NCBI GenBank assembly: GCA_025330725.1
Contig: JAIWND010000027.1
Span: 186,001-250,000, forward strand
DNA length: 64,000 bases
Origin: Chlamydoabsidia padenii
Lineage: Eukaryota > Mucoromycota > Mucoromycetes > Mucorales > Cunninghamellaceae
Direction of reading: 5' to 3'
Under the pieces are notes generated by a model that worked only from the letters and a program-made list of their open reading frames with translations, made no database searches and had not been told where the DNA came from. Below, in pieces: positions 26,784 to 38,552 of the stretch. The position numbers were made by a program, and so were the translations under genes. Within the stretch, counting starts at the first letter, position 1. Each line of letters begins with the position of its first letter.

Positions 26784-28283
26784 ACTCTAATGCTATGCAA
26801 ACCATACTGGTCAAATTTGAGACCAAGTCATTTGGATAGTTCGACCCTCCGATTCTTTTTTTTTATCTGTTCCTGACCCGAATTTGGCAAAGATGTGTAT
26901 AAAAAGATCTTAACGCGAGCAAGTGGACCTCAATTGGTCTGAAACTTCTAAATTTACATTTTAATAATATCTAAAGCATACTATATTGTGCAAGTTTGAG
27001 TCAATATACATCTATATTACCACCGTAATAATTTTTTAAAAAAAACATATGGGACCAAGTTCACGCCGACAGGACAGACTACACTTTTCAAATGCCGATT
27101 CATGCGATCGACTCGACTCACGTGATCCCAATAACAAGCCATGTCATGTCATACTGCATCATTCCTATCATGTATCATATACATGTCTTTATGTATCTAG
27201 GTCCAACAGACACACGTTCCACTACATACTGTTCCCAAGACTTTTTCCGTTTATATATCCGAAAGTACTATGTATAAAGTGATACAGATGATAATTTTTT
27301 ATTACTTCTGGTTTTAAAAAGAAGGATCATATCTACACTATGGTAAAGGGAGATTAAAGTACATGGGGAGAGAGATAAATACAGACAGAGATCAATATCA
27401 CCACTTTGTTCATTGTGGCAATCCAAATCCAATGTTGTCCGATCATCACCCTATCCTACTGAATAAAGAGATATGTTGTCATTTCCATATCCGTCGAGTC
27501 TCGTATGTCAAAAGTATGTTCAAGAAGGTAAGAGTTTTCATGTTGTGATGGTTGATAATTGAAGAGGTATCCAGTTTTCCCCACACGCATCAATTGCATT
27601 TATTTGCTGAGGAGGTCGATATGATTGTAGTAGGTATGCCAAGGAAAACCGCGTCGTTCCCATTGTCAAACATAATAGGGCGGCTTTTCGTGATGGTCGA
27701 GATATGTTGAGAAGGAAGGTTGTGTCGTTTATCATCATACGTCGATTTAGATAAATGAATAGACGTGGATGAATCGCATTAGTTGCTACTGCCTATGTTT
27801 GCTGGTATTTGGGGGTCATCGATCTTCATAAACCTAAACATACAAAAAGAGAGAAAGAGAGAGAGGGAATGAGGTATTAGTGTGAGAGTCTTGATGAGGT
27901 TGCTGATCCACGAGCAGCAAGGAACAGTATACAGTACCACCCAGTTCTCTTTTCTTTTGCTCGTATTACCTTTTTTTTTTCCCGGTTTAAATCATATATT
28001 AAAGAGATTTGTGCATCCGCATTACCATAGAGACAGTTGCTTCATCACCTATTACGCTCCAACCATTGTAAGTTCCGTAACATGAATAGGGTTAGTGGAG
28101 GGACGCCATAGTTGAATGCTCGTTGACCTAATTAGGGTTCGCACTGTGAATTACTTGAGACCAATAGGTTTATTAATCCATCGTCAATGACAAAACATAG
28201 TACATAGTCAAGCTGCCCTGTTGAAGATAAGTAACCAAGAGGATCAAGTCAAGTTGGAAAAGAGAATTGGGGGGAAAAGAAGG
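26784..28283. repeat. 1.5 kb direct repeat, copy B
   Basis: Direct partner of 17345-18848. The match starts near CTAATGCTATG and ends within GGGGGGAAAAGAAGG; outside these limits the flanks differ. Together the copies bracket about 7.9 kb that includes the 572-aa gene, the (TAG)n element and two decayed coding remnants. Confidence 0.85.
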
Positions 28284-28932
28284 AAAGAAAGGGGAGAGAA
28301 AGTTCTTTTTTTTTTATCAGTGCCTCTTTTTGATTTTAAAACCCCGTTCCTGCTGGGTGATATGGATCTCACTTGACGAGGACGATCAAGAAAGAAAAAC
28401 ATAAAACATGATGATAAAAGAGTTGTGAGAGGAGACCGAGAGCTATAACGTATTATGGAAATACATACCGGAGATATAGTTTGTTCCTATTGACAAACGT
28501 TGTATTGTGAGACAAAAAGTACAAGATAAAAAGAAAATCAAGGAGTCTGACCAGGCGTTTTAAAAAAGTTTAATTGACGTCATATACTCAACTCTCTTTC
28601 TTTTCCACTCTTTATTTTAATTACAAGGTAATCATTGTATAATGAAAAAGTTGTTTACAAAAAAGGGGGTAGCATAGTATTATAGACATTCATCAGGTTT
28701 ACCACCGTTTTATCATATACAAAAGCTCCTTACTTCCTTTTTGGGGTTTGATTAACCAATTAAAACACAGCATTCACTTGGTTGCATTTTATTTTTAAAC
28801 ATCGCTTTTTTTTTTTTTCCTTCTTCTTCCCTCTTTCTTTCGCTTACTTTTTTTTTTCTTCTTTACTTTTGATACCTCACCCCTGCCCCTTTTTTTATTG
28901 TTTACGTGTGTAAACTTTTTACAAATTACATC
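28284..28932. other. Intergenic region and leader of FYVE gene
   Basis: Contains GATTTTAAAACCCCGTTCC at 28332-28350, a promoter-box-like sequence about 590 bases before the next start codon, and a C/T-rich leader (28800-28910) of the kind that precedes many fungal genes. No exon was found. Confidence 0.5.
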
Positions 28933-31311
28933 ATGTCTACTTCTCGTCTTGCATCATCCACCAGCACTTGTTTTACTACTACTGACACTGTGGCATCACA
29001 TCCATCCAACATGATACGACTCTCATCACATGAAAAATCAAGGTAAGTAATGTTTAGAAAACAAAAGAAAGCACAAATATCAAATAGACTCATTATTATT
29101 TTTGCTCTGCTTTGTTTGGATTGTTTCAGTCAAGCAAATAACAAAGGTGCACGTCCGCCCAATCAATCACGTAAAACATCTCTCACCAAAGCCACTACGT
29201 CCAAGTTTGTTAATATGGTGCCTTCTCTCTCCAAGAAAATGACCGACTCTAACGACTCTCTACACTATATTACCGATCTCTCACCAAAACGTCGAAACAG
29301 CTATGCTTTGAACAATGATCGGATGCGATCTACCGATAATGATCTCACACTGTCCTACCGTCGTCGTCAATTATCTTTACAAGCATCACATCATAGCGTC
29401 GATAATTCAACCTACAATAAGCAAGAATCTGTTTTGAAACCTATGGTCCCCTCATCAGTCCCAGCATCACCGGAAGGAACAAAACGCCGTCCTTCTCGTG
29501 ACCTTATTACCACATCTATGATTCAGCAACGTCAACCATCTATATTATCTATCAGCAGCAGCAGCAGCAACAACAGCAAACAAAACAAAACTGAAACATT
29601 ATCGGCATGGACCAGGAAACCACCACTTCGTGTTGCCACACTTGCTCCACGTTCCATTGCTTCTGATCATTCCAACTCCGACTCTGATGATGGTACCACC
29701 GGAACCCTGATAGATCAACAACATCTGAAACAGCAACCTCAATATCATCACAATCATCATCATCATCAGCAACAACCTCTTCGTCGACGTCGAACAAGCA
29801 TCACTTCCTCCAGCATGACACACGATCCATCCACTAAAACTTTATTACGTCGTCGGTCAATGGCAGATGGTGTGTTACAACAGGAACGTCTTTTACAAGC
29901 ACAAGCTCGACTCCGACCTCCATCTTGGTTGGAATCCGCAGGATTCATGCGTCAATCTAAATGCGCAGCTTGCCACCCTGAATCTCCTACCCCGATCTCC
30001 ATCCTCACTCCTCCTGTAGGTGTGGGTGTTCCTGCGTTTGGTATTCCTCCTGATCTCACAAGTCGATCCTCATCAAGATGTAGCTTTTTATACACCGGTC
30101 ATTCTTGTGATTATAATAATCCATCATCCAAGAACAATAAACATGGCGTCAAGGATGAGATGGCTGGACGTCGATTATCATCACCCAACTTGGACCTCAC
30201 CTACTCTCTCAAGCAAAGGAATACTATCGATAGACGACGCTCTTTTTACGAAAGGACATCGATTACATGTAACGATCGAACCACACCTCATCGATCTTTT
30301 TACGAAAAAACAACGTGTAATGATCGAACCACACCACCACCTCGATCCAAATCCATTTTAAATAAGGGTCTCTCTCAATCACCACCTTCCTCTTGTTCGT
30401 CTGCATCAACGGCAACAACAAACGATACGCCTTTGACTAGCCACGATGATTTGAAACAATTGGTCACCCAGCTAATAAAAGACCAAGACGAACAACAATT
30501 ACAAGACCATTTACACGATCCACATGTCCGGCATGCCTTGACTACGATGATGGACGACCTTGTCGCTGATCATCCTCAAGTCTGTTCGGGTCTATCATCA
30601 GCAGCAACGTTGGTGGATCACAAGGGGGTACAAGACACCATGGTCACCTTTGGCTTTGATCCTCCTCCTTTGTCTGATCTGGAACAATTGGCCGCCAAGT
30701 TTCGATCGGTGTTGGGTAAATGGTTTACGGATTTGAATCATGGTCAATTGGAACGGTATGATACCGCTCCGGATGGCTCGATCACGACAATGACTATCAG
30801 TGGATCTGTCCTGACATCGGAATCCGTCTTGATATCTCACTTGGTAAGTTAAAATTCATCAATGTTTAGAGAAGAACTTGACAATTTTTTTTTTGTATGG
30901 TCTAGTCAATAATGCCTACTGGGGATCGACACTCTTATCTATTGAACTTGGGCCCTGAAGAACGGAAACAGACGTTCAGGATTGCCGGTCCTGATCGATG
31001 GACACCCGATAATCAAATCAACCATTGTCAATTCAGGACCAAATCAAGTCAGTGTGAAACTGAATTTGATTGGGTGAATCGACGCCATCACTGCAGAAGG
31101 TAAACAAAAGGGAAATGTCGAAAAAACCCACTGAACTGACTGGACTATATATACATTTATATATAGATGCGGGGATATTTTTTGCAAGGCACATAGTACA
31201 AACCGGCTACCTTTGTTTGCGGATGATAAACCAAATCAAATCAAATGGTCAAGGGTCTGTGATTCATGCTGTTATCACTTGGTGGGTCCTTACTTGATGG
31301 CATCATCATAA
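28933..31311 (+). CDS. FYVE-domain PI3P-binding protein
   Basis: Exons 28933-29042, 29130-30843, 30906-31099 and 31167-31311 give 720 residues. The first 600 are Ser/Thr/Gln/His-rich, with basic RRR patches and little predicted fold. The C-terminus is a FYVE finger: WTPD, four CxxC-type pairs and the RRHHCRRCG signature, ending with VCDSC. FYVE fingers bind phosphatidylinositol-3-phosphate on endosomes and the vacuole. The leading tryptophan motif is WTPD, the WxxD signature. A C-terminal FYVE on a long disordered N-terminus resembles yeast Pib2, but nothing specific proves it. The intron-3 junction falls inside the HHCRRCG motif and restores it exactly. Confidence 0.85.
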
Positions 31312-31797
31312 ACAAGTCTACTCCTATGATCTACTACCTTTTATGTCATCTCATTCTAGTCTTTATATATTTATATAGTTGTATTTTTTTTATTTATGTC
31401 CCATTTAATGTTATAATCTATCATCATGTTAAAATAAATACCAATATCATTACATTTTTACCTTTGTGTGTGTGTGTGCTTGAATCGGCGCTTTAATCTA
31501 GCATGATGGTTGTTGTGTCAGGGAAATGTAATCTCTCCGCATTGATTCACATAATAACATCGATCAACAATTACAGGTATACACACATATTTGATCATAC
31601 TATCGGGACCCGTTAGTTCAAAATGGAATCCACATACCCTATAACAACAACACATGGAATAGATTTTTTTTTTTTTTTTTTAAAAAAAAAAGATGATTTT
31701 ATTTCATTTCTATATAACCGGTACTAAAAAGAATGGGGGGGGGGACTATAATCTAACAAGAGAATGATGTGACTACAATCTAAAGGGGGAGGGGGAA
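31312..31797. other. Convergent 3' spacer
   Basis: Lies between the stop codons of the FYVE and bHLH genes. It contains a T17/A11 palindrome-like tract (about 31664-31691), which could help end transcription from both sides, and two short G runs near 31733-31796. No gene seen. Confidence 0.5.
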
Positions 31798-32481
31798 TCA
31801 TGATGGTTCATCATCACTAGGACACAGATCACCATGACCCATTTTCTTGAGAGTGGCCCGTAATGAATCATACTTGTTCTTGTAATTATCCATTTCGTCT
31901 TGTAATTGTCGAATCGTTTGATCAGCCACCAATTTATCCAAAGTCCATTTTCGTACGTTAGCATCCTGTTGTTCTTTGGCATTCTTGATAAAATGAACGG
32001 CGGCACGTAAAGTGGCTTCCTTTTGTCGTTTTTCAGTAGGTACCAGTTTGGCGAGTTCGTTGATACATTCGGTGATATTGTCTCTTCGTTTGCGTTCCAC
32101 TTTGGAATGTGAGGCACGTTTCATTTCTTTCCATTTTTCGGATCCCATGGGTGGTTTGTCGTCTTGGGCATTGTCAATAGGTTCGGCGAATTTGAGTCGT
32201 TTGACCACCGGTTCATCGCTTGTGTCATCATTCCTAGATGTATAGATAGAATGGTAAGTACAGACAAGTGACAAAGACTAGTTCGAGGTTTTTGACTTGC
32301 GAGGATGTGCTTGGTTCAATGGAGGTTTTAGGGACAATGGTGACTGGTTTGCGTGGAGACTATCCGTGGAAGAATACAATATGCAAATTAGTACAGAGAT
32401 TAGTTTATACATTCAGTCACTTACTTCGTTTGATTTGCCCTTGGCTTTTTCAGATGGTTGTGAATCTTCTGATGGGCTCAT
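31798..32481 (-). CDS. bHLH-zipper transcription factor (USF/Cbf1-like)
   Basis: Three exons (32481-32425, 32359-32301, 32233-31798) give 183 residues. The second intron (67 nt) fits only with a GC donor, TC|GCAAGT; the GT alternatives break the frame or need a 28-nt intron. The domain runs from HSKVERKRRDNITECINELA (basic region and helix 1, with H, E and R at the E-box contact positions) through a short loop to helix 2 (LRAAVHFIKNAKEQ) and a leucine-rich coiled coil near the C-terminus. Such proteins dimerise and bind CANNTG/CACGTG. The short acidic N-terminus may be regulatory. Its promoter is shared with the TOE1 gene, 248 bases. Confidence 0.88.
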
Positions 32482-32729
32482 GGTCAGGTTCTCCTACTAT
32501 TTTAAACATAAAGATAAAAGAAAGCAAGTTAATAATGGAAGACAACTAGTTATAGTACTATACCTTTCACAAGGATCAGTGGTTCTTTTGTTTGGAGTAG
32601 ATCGTTGAAAGAAAAAAAGAGGGGGTGTTGCCTTCACTAAAAAAAATAACCAGATGTGAATGAAATTCAAATGCCGCATATACGGGTCAGGGAAACTTTT
32701 TTTTTTTCATTCCTCTCTCTTTCTCTTTT

Positions 32730-33977
32730 ATGGCACATATCAACACCACCGTGGCTTTTACTGAAGTCACTGGTGATAATATCAATCAGCTGATGGATCC
32801 TATTCTCGATACGATCCGTCAAGCTCAATACATTGCTGTGGATACTGAATTCTCTGGCCATTGTCCTACGATTGCAAAACACATGGAACAACGGTATCAC
32901 TCGATGGCTCAGGTCATACGCACCCACACCCTCTTCTCGTTTGGCCTCACTGTCATCTCGACCCAGCAAACCAACTACCAATTCACCAATTTCGAGTTTC
33001 TCGCCCGTAATCAAGATACATTCCACGTCGATCCGAACAATATCAAGTTTTTGGCGGAAAACGGGTTGGATTTTGCCCGCATCTTTGCCAATGGTATTCC
33101 CTTCTCCAACAACAACGACAAGCCCGATGCATTACAACAATTATGGCATGGGATTTTACATATCATCAAGGATAGATCTATTCCCATCATTGTTCATAAT
33201 GGGCTCCTGGATATCATGTACCTTTACCAAAGCTTCTTTGCCACGTTACCTACCACGCTGTCGACTCTGGTGGAAGATTTGGTGGATATGTTCCCAGCAG
33301 GGATTTATGATACAAAGTATGTGGCGGTGTCCGTTCTTGGTGAATCCAAATCGTTTTTAGCTTATTTGTATTGCAAGTATCGACGACTGGCGTCATGGCA
33401 TGGCCAAGTACTACCTCCTTTATCACCCACCACCAAGCATGATGACGACGACATACAAACACCTGCAATGAAACGAAGGAAACGGGCCAAGAAAGGGGAT
33501 ACGAATAAAGATGGTATTTGTGGATCATACTCGGTATGAACAGATGAAAAAAAAAAAAAAAAAAAAAAAAAAAGACCGGGATATAACTAATGGTTGCTTT
33601 TCTTTTGATAGCAAAACGGTTGGTGTAAACGTGGTAAAGCATGTCCACTCTCACATGACTTGGATATTATTTTGGATCATGATTTGGGGATGATACCAAA
33701 GGATATAAACGAACTCGAACAAGTGTCAACAACAAGGAAGGATCAACAAGATATAAAACAACATACTGGACGACGGGATCATTCCGCTCACTTTGACGCC
33801 TATATGACTGCCTTCATCTTTTGTCACTTTTTAACTACCTGCCCTGATTTGCCTCTTCATATTAACAAACTCAACTTGATGCGCCTGGATATCCCTCTTC
33901 ATCTCAAACAAAGTCATTACTCAAAACCAAGCACCGAATGGACCAGGATCAAATCACAACTCTGGCCTTCTTTGTAG
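32730..33977 (+). CDS. TOE1: TOE1-like DEDD deadenylase with CCCH finger
   Basis: Exons 32730-33533 and 33612-33977 give 389 residues. AVDTEFSG holds the first two acidic catalytic residues (D38, E40), HNGLLDIMYLY the third, and HFDAYMTAFIF the last Asp. This is the CAF1/PARN DEDD 3' exonuclease fold. Between them lies a CCCH zinc finger (C264-x8-C273-x5-C279-x3-H283), with the intron falling inside it. A basic KRRKRAKK stretch just before the finger is a likely nuclear signal. The CAF1 domain interrupted by a CCCH finger is the layout of TOE1, which trims 3' ends of small nuclear RNAs in Cajal bodies. An A28 tract lies in the intron. Confidence 0.9.
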
Positions 33978-34166
33978 TTATAGTTTTATCAAACCTGTAT
34001 ATAGTAGTAATAGTAGTAGTATATTGCCTTGTTTTATGCACAAATAAACTTCGAGTCCTGACATTATTGGACACCATAAAAAAGATATAAAGTCTTATTT
34101 ACAATACATGTTTATTTATTTAATCAATCGATCAAATGTATACTTTTAAATAAAATTTATCTAATA

Positions 34167-35405
34167 CTAATAATGTTTGTCTTCCACCACTGCTTCTTTT
34201 CGAGTCCCCCATCCAGTTTCATGCAAAGTCACCAACGCATAAAGTTTCATTATGGAAAAGTAAAAATTAAACACCAAAAACCCCGGCAAAGCCCAAATAT
34301 CCTGGGGCCGTTTCGCCAAGTGAGGCAGCAGCTTGACACACCGAGTCAATAATAACCAAACAAGATAAGAAGCAACGATATTCCATTTGGGTAAATGGTA
34401 ATCCAAGGTACATAGCACAGCCACGGAGATGGGACCACTGAGCAGAGAGAAAGGATTCAGGCACTTGTCGATCATGGTGTAAGCAACAAAAGGATGTTGG
34501 TGCCAGATATGTCGTTCCACAAACAAAGACCGGAAATCCGACCGCCATGTATTCCGTGTCCATCGCAATACTTGTTTCAAAAACCGCCAATTGTCCTTGA
34601 AGGTCGACAAGAGCAAGACTTCTTTGCAGACCTGCATATACGTTGACCAGCCATGAGATACCATCCACCGAGTCAAGAATTTATCGTCACCCGAGTTGAG
34701 TTGATACTTGCCACACCAGTAATCATTAATAAACGCGTCTTGGAAGGAAGGATCCTTGAGAATGACCGTACGATAAGCACCAGTGCGGCCCGAGATGCAG
34801 CATACCCCACCATCAATATGTGTCGATGCCGCCACTTCAATATTACGCACCGACAGTCTAAATCCCGCCAAGATTTCCCAGATCGATTGATGTCGTCCCA
34901 GTGATTTCACGGTTTGACAAGTCCCCACCCCGCCTACCGATTCGTCTTCAAAGCACGCCAAGATATAGTCCAGCATCGTCGGTGGCCAGATCGCATCGTC
35001 GTCAGCAAACACCAGGATATCCGTCTGGGTATGAATCACCCCCTCCACCATTTGTAGTCGTTTGCTGGCCCGAGGGACAGAGAGAACCCGGATGCGGTCA
35101 GGATCAATCGATCGCGCCAATGTGATCATGGGTTCCATCATGCATGCTTCCGTGACAACAATGATTTCTTTGGGATCGCACGCCAGCCAGGATCGCGCCG
35201 CTTCACAGAATTCTTCGCCAGCATCAATCGTTGGCACTACAATCGTCACATCTTCTTTGGCGTGATATAAAGGATTGGCAATAGGTCGGATTGGTCGGTA
35301 GACAAACCAACCACAGAGTTTCACCAAAAAAATGAGATAGCGGTAAAATCCAATGACACCAAGAGGGACAAACACAGGGAAGAAATCTGCAGTAAGATAC
35401 AGCAT
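34167..35405 (-). CDS. CPS1: Family 2 glycosyltransferase, Cps1-like
   Basis: Single exon, 412 residues. An N-terminal membrane helix is followed by a GT-A glycosyltransferase domain: VTIVVPTID, the metal-binding FADDDAIW, SGDDKFLTRW and the QVLRWTRNTWRS motif (QxxRW). Two or three C-terminal membrane segments follow (about 305-330, 335-355, 380-400). It matches fungal polysaccharide synthases related to hyaluronan synthase and yeast-form Cps1. The sugar and product are not predictable. It acts at the plasma membrane or Golgi, using a UDP sugar. The lack of introns contrasts with most neighbours. Confidence 0.85.
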   Translation of the reverse strand: MLYLTADFFPVFVPLGVIGFYRYLIFLVKLCGWFVYRPIRPIANPLYHAKEDVTIVVPTIDAGEEFCEAARSWLACDPKEIIVVTEACMMEPMITLARSIDPDRIRVLSVPRASKRLQMVEGVIHTQTDILVFADDDAIWPPTMLDYILACFEDESVGGVGTCQTVKSLGRHQSIWEILAGFRLSVRNIEVAASTHIDGGVCCISGRTGAYRTVILKDPSFQDAFINDYWCGKYQLNSGDDKFLTRWMVSHGWSTYMQVCKEVLLLSTFKDNWRFLKQVLRWTRNTWRSDFRSLFVERHIWHQHPFVAYTMIDKCLNPFSLLSGPISVAVLCTLDYHLPKWNIVASYLVWLLLTRCVKLLPHLAKRPQDIWALPGFLVFNFYFSIMKLYALVTLHETGWGTRKEAVVEDKHY

Positions 35406-35886
35406 TTTTAATTATTTGTTGTTGATAGATAAACAAACAAAAAGAAGAAGAAATTAAAAAGAGTGAATGACTCGTGTTGTTATTATATGTTTTTTCCTTA
35501 CCTTGTATTTGTTTGACCGAGGACCTATTCAGGAAGAGAGAGAGAGTGTGTGTGTGTGTGGATGGTTTCATGATGCGCTGAATAAATGTGTTATTGAAAG
35601 GCCGCCAGTCAATGAGGCCCAAATAAGTGAATGGTGTAAAATGAGTACTAATAACAAACACAGGATTAGTTGCTATGATACTTTTTTTTTTTTTTTTAGT
35701 TCTTTGTGATTTACATACTGTTTATTTTTTATCCGAGAGAGCAAAGATGGCCGGAGTTAGAATTCCGTCAATGCAAAAGTATCTATAAATGTCTATCAAA
35801 AGTCTATTCTATTTCCCGCCATTACCCCGTAAAAAGCTATATAAATAGAAAAAGTAGTGAGACTTGGTAGTCCATCCATAGGATAC
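35406..35886. other. Spacer between Cps1-like and LCL3 genes
   Basis: Holds the leader of the Cps1-like gene (minus), a (GA)/(GT) microsatellite patch at about 35534-35562, a T15 tract at about 35683-35697 and ATTTCCCGCCATTACCCCG at about 35811-35830. No gene seen. Confidence 0.5.
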
Positions 35887-36808
35887 TTACTTTGCCTTGT
35901 GATCGCCAGGGGACACATAATCCTTCAAGGACCAAATCCCCTTCTTCAGTAACCTATAGTACAAAAACCAATGTCAAGTCATTCATAGTATGCATCCTGT
36001 TCTTTTCCTTTTTTACCTTGCCCTAGCTTCTGCTTTTTCGAGTTTATAGAGTTGTCCACCATATTGAGCCCCTTTTGCCACATACATACTTGCGCATCCC
36101 GACTTTAACATTTCTTCAGACACATTCTTTCGACGAAACAAGGGAGGTTTTCGAAGATAGGCCATACCCACCACCCGACTGTATTGATCACGAGAGAGGA
36201 GTTCCACCTTGACGTACCGATTCAGCACCATGGAAGTTAAAAACGCCTTTGACTCTGCATAGTAAGGTTGAGAAGGCATACCAAAATGAGCACCCTAGTA
36301 GGAAAAAAAAAAAAAAAAAAAAAAAGAGTTAGTTCGAGGACTGGTTTAGAATGGGGTTTTCTCATTTTACCTCGGGAGCATCCACGCCAGCAATTCGAAT
36401 AGGTAACGTTTGGTCCTTGAGTTCTTTTCTACTAGTTGGTACTTTTCGTATCCACCCCCAACCCAATCCAGGTGTATGGTATATTCTAAAGTTGTCGCTG
36501 TCACCCACCGCTGTCACCTTGCCCCGTATCACCGTTCGTTTTGTAAACAACTCAGGAGGAATATGACCCACTGTAGGATACCTTTTGCCAATTACATGGC
36601 GATAAAATATATAAACAGTAGGAGCACCAATGCATAGACCAAGCATGACAGGGCGCCAGATAGATTGCACCAACGAGTCAGCCCAGTCTTCTTCATCTAG
36701 CCAAGATTGTTTTTTTTCACAGTGCACTGTTGAGAAGAGGTATCGTGCCCACCCATTTGTCAAAGTGTTGTCCAAAGGTTTATAAACCGTATCACAGCTT
36801 TTGGACAT
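35887..36808 (-). CDS. LCL3: LCL3-like staphylococcal-nuclease-fold protein
   Basis: Exons 36808-36371, 36294-36017 and 35953-35887 give 260 residues, near the usual length of Lcl3. A membrane helix near 50-70 ([16 protein letters not shown]) precedes the SNase-like domain. There RIAGVDAPE spans intron 1, and [14 protein letters not shown] is the second active-site strand. Fungal Lcl3 is a mitochondrial membrane protein with a TNase domain and a weakly defined role. An A-rich tract lies in intron 1. Divergent from the GLTSCR1-domain gene, 172 bases apart. Confidence 0.9.
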
Positions 36809-36980
36809 TATATATTCGGGAGAGGGAAAGAAAAAAGACAAGTGGTAAAACAAAAGGGATGGACTTGAGTTTGATTATTTTGAGACCCCGCAACTCTACT
36901 TGTAGAAAAGTCACAAGCGGGTCTTTTTACCTTTTACATTCTTTTCTTCCCTTCCTCCTCTACTTTTTTTTTTATATGTA
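36809..36980. promoter_or_regulatory. Compact divergent promoter (172 bp)
   Basis: Between the LCL3-like and GLTSCR1-domain start codons. Contains ATTTTGAGACCCCGCAAC at 36877-36894, another form of the shared box, and a C/T-rich leader on the plus side. Confidence 0.45.
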
Positions 36981-38266
36981 ATGCAACCTGAATCGTCTTC
37001 TCCACAATCCAGTAACTATTCAGAAACCAACAAGTCGACAAGAAAGTATGTAAAGACCGGAAAGTATTCTAAAAAGAAACAACAACAACAGCAACAGCAA
37101 ATCCAAGCAGCCATACAACAACAAATCCAAGCTACTTTACAACAACGTCAACAGCCATTAACGCCTCAACAGATCTTGGCCCTGCAACAATCATTACAGG
37201 ATGCAGCAATGAATGGAATGACGGCCTCTGGTACTCGTTCACCAGTCAACCCATCTAATCAACCCATCGCCCCTTCTGCTACCCTGACGGTGCCGGACGC
37301 ACAATTACCATACGCACCGCCACAACCACCATCATCCATGACCGATCCTTCACCCAACGATCCCTTGAAACAACTCTTGTCTTTGGAAGGAGGATATAAA
37401 ACAAGTCGAGAACTGGAAGACCATGCTGCTCAAGTCAAGAAACGATGTATAGAGTCTCTTGTTAAAGATCACGACAAAGTCACACGGCCGGATTATCTCA
37501 CTCCCTTTCGATCAATGGAAGATGCCCTGGAACGGCTGTTGCCTTATCATATATACCAATACCCTGCGGCTGATCTGGATGCGAATAAAGTCCCATTGGA
37601 ACGACAAGGTAAAGTCCAAAAACTAGTAAACTAAAATTAACTGGATGGAATTATTATTATAAAATAGATCAAACCATGCTTGATATATACAAGGCTCGTA
37701 AGGATGTATTTGAAAAACATGGACAATTGGTGAAAAGATCACTCAAGGTAAAAATATTTTGAACTAAGAAGGTGGGGAGGGGTATTGTTCACTTACTTTA
37801 TAACACCACTTATCGTTTATAGGAAAACAACAAGTTGGTACATCAAATCATGTTGGAACGATGTGTACTGATGGATATACGACAAAAGATTAACGAAGAA
37901 CAAGCTAGAGTGAATGAAGAACAACGAGCACAGCAACAAGCTCTACGGACACAAGCGGAAATAGAAAAGACTCGCTTATTACAAGAACAACAATATCAAC
38001 AACAATACCATCAATATCAGCAACAGCAACAACAATATCAACAGGGACAGCCTTTAGGTAATAGGAAACATCAAAAGTCAATCTATGAACACCAACTCAC
38101 TATTTTTATTATCATAGATGTCAAGTACGCTCAAACGTTACACGCGTTAATGCAGAACAAGGAATTCGCCGAACAGTATCAAAAACTAACTCCGGAACTT
38201 CAACAACAGTTTTTACGAAATCTTAATCACGACAAGGTGGCTGAATTCTTGAAACGAAAAGTATAG
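36981..38266 (+). CDS. GLTSCR1-domain protein (SWI/SNF-associated type)
   Basis: Exons 36981-37608, 37668-37747, 37823-38057 and 38118-38266 give 363 residues. A polyglutamine-rich N-terminus (KKQQQQQQQIQ) is followed by the conserved region around RPDYLTPFRSMEDALERLLP, typical of the GLTSCR1/BICRA domain. The region continues as helices (LDIYKARKDVFEKHGQLV) and a Gln-rich coiled coil. In animals this domain marks a subunit of the non-canonical BAF chromatin remodelling complex. A related role in fungal SWI/SNF is inference. The Gln tracts are encoded by CAA/CAG arrays prone to length change. Confidence 0.85.
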
Positions 38267-38552
38267 ATTCGATTTAGTATAGCTCTCTAGTTTATGAATA
38301 ATGTATTATAGTTGTTACCTTTATATAATGAATAAAAATAGTGGTCCTACTCTCTATCTTTAATGCAGAAAACACGTAGTTTGAAGAAGACTCGTTTGAC
38401 ATATATACCATGACATTCTCTGATACATAGTACCTGCCACCCTCATTCTCCTGCTTTTTCACTATGGGGATGAAGAGGATGGAGGTGGGGACACAAAAGC
38501 AAATAATTGAAATCCCGCTTACTTCTTTCAAATGCCGAAACTGCAATAAAAA

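Noticed and set aside
32234..32262. 28-nt intron in the bHLH gene
   Set aside because: Too short for normal splicing. A 67-nt intron with GCAAGT donor gives the same frame and a better protein.
33542..33574. Poly-lysine extension of the TOE1 first exon
   Set aside because: It is the A28 tract in the intron; splicing from 33533 to 33612 restores the CCCH finger.
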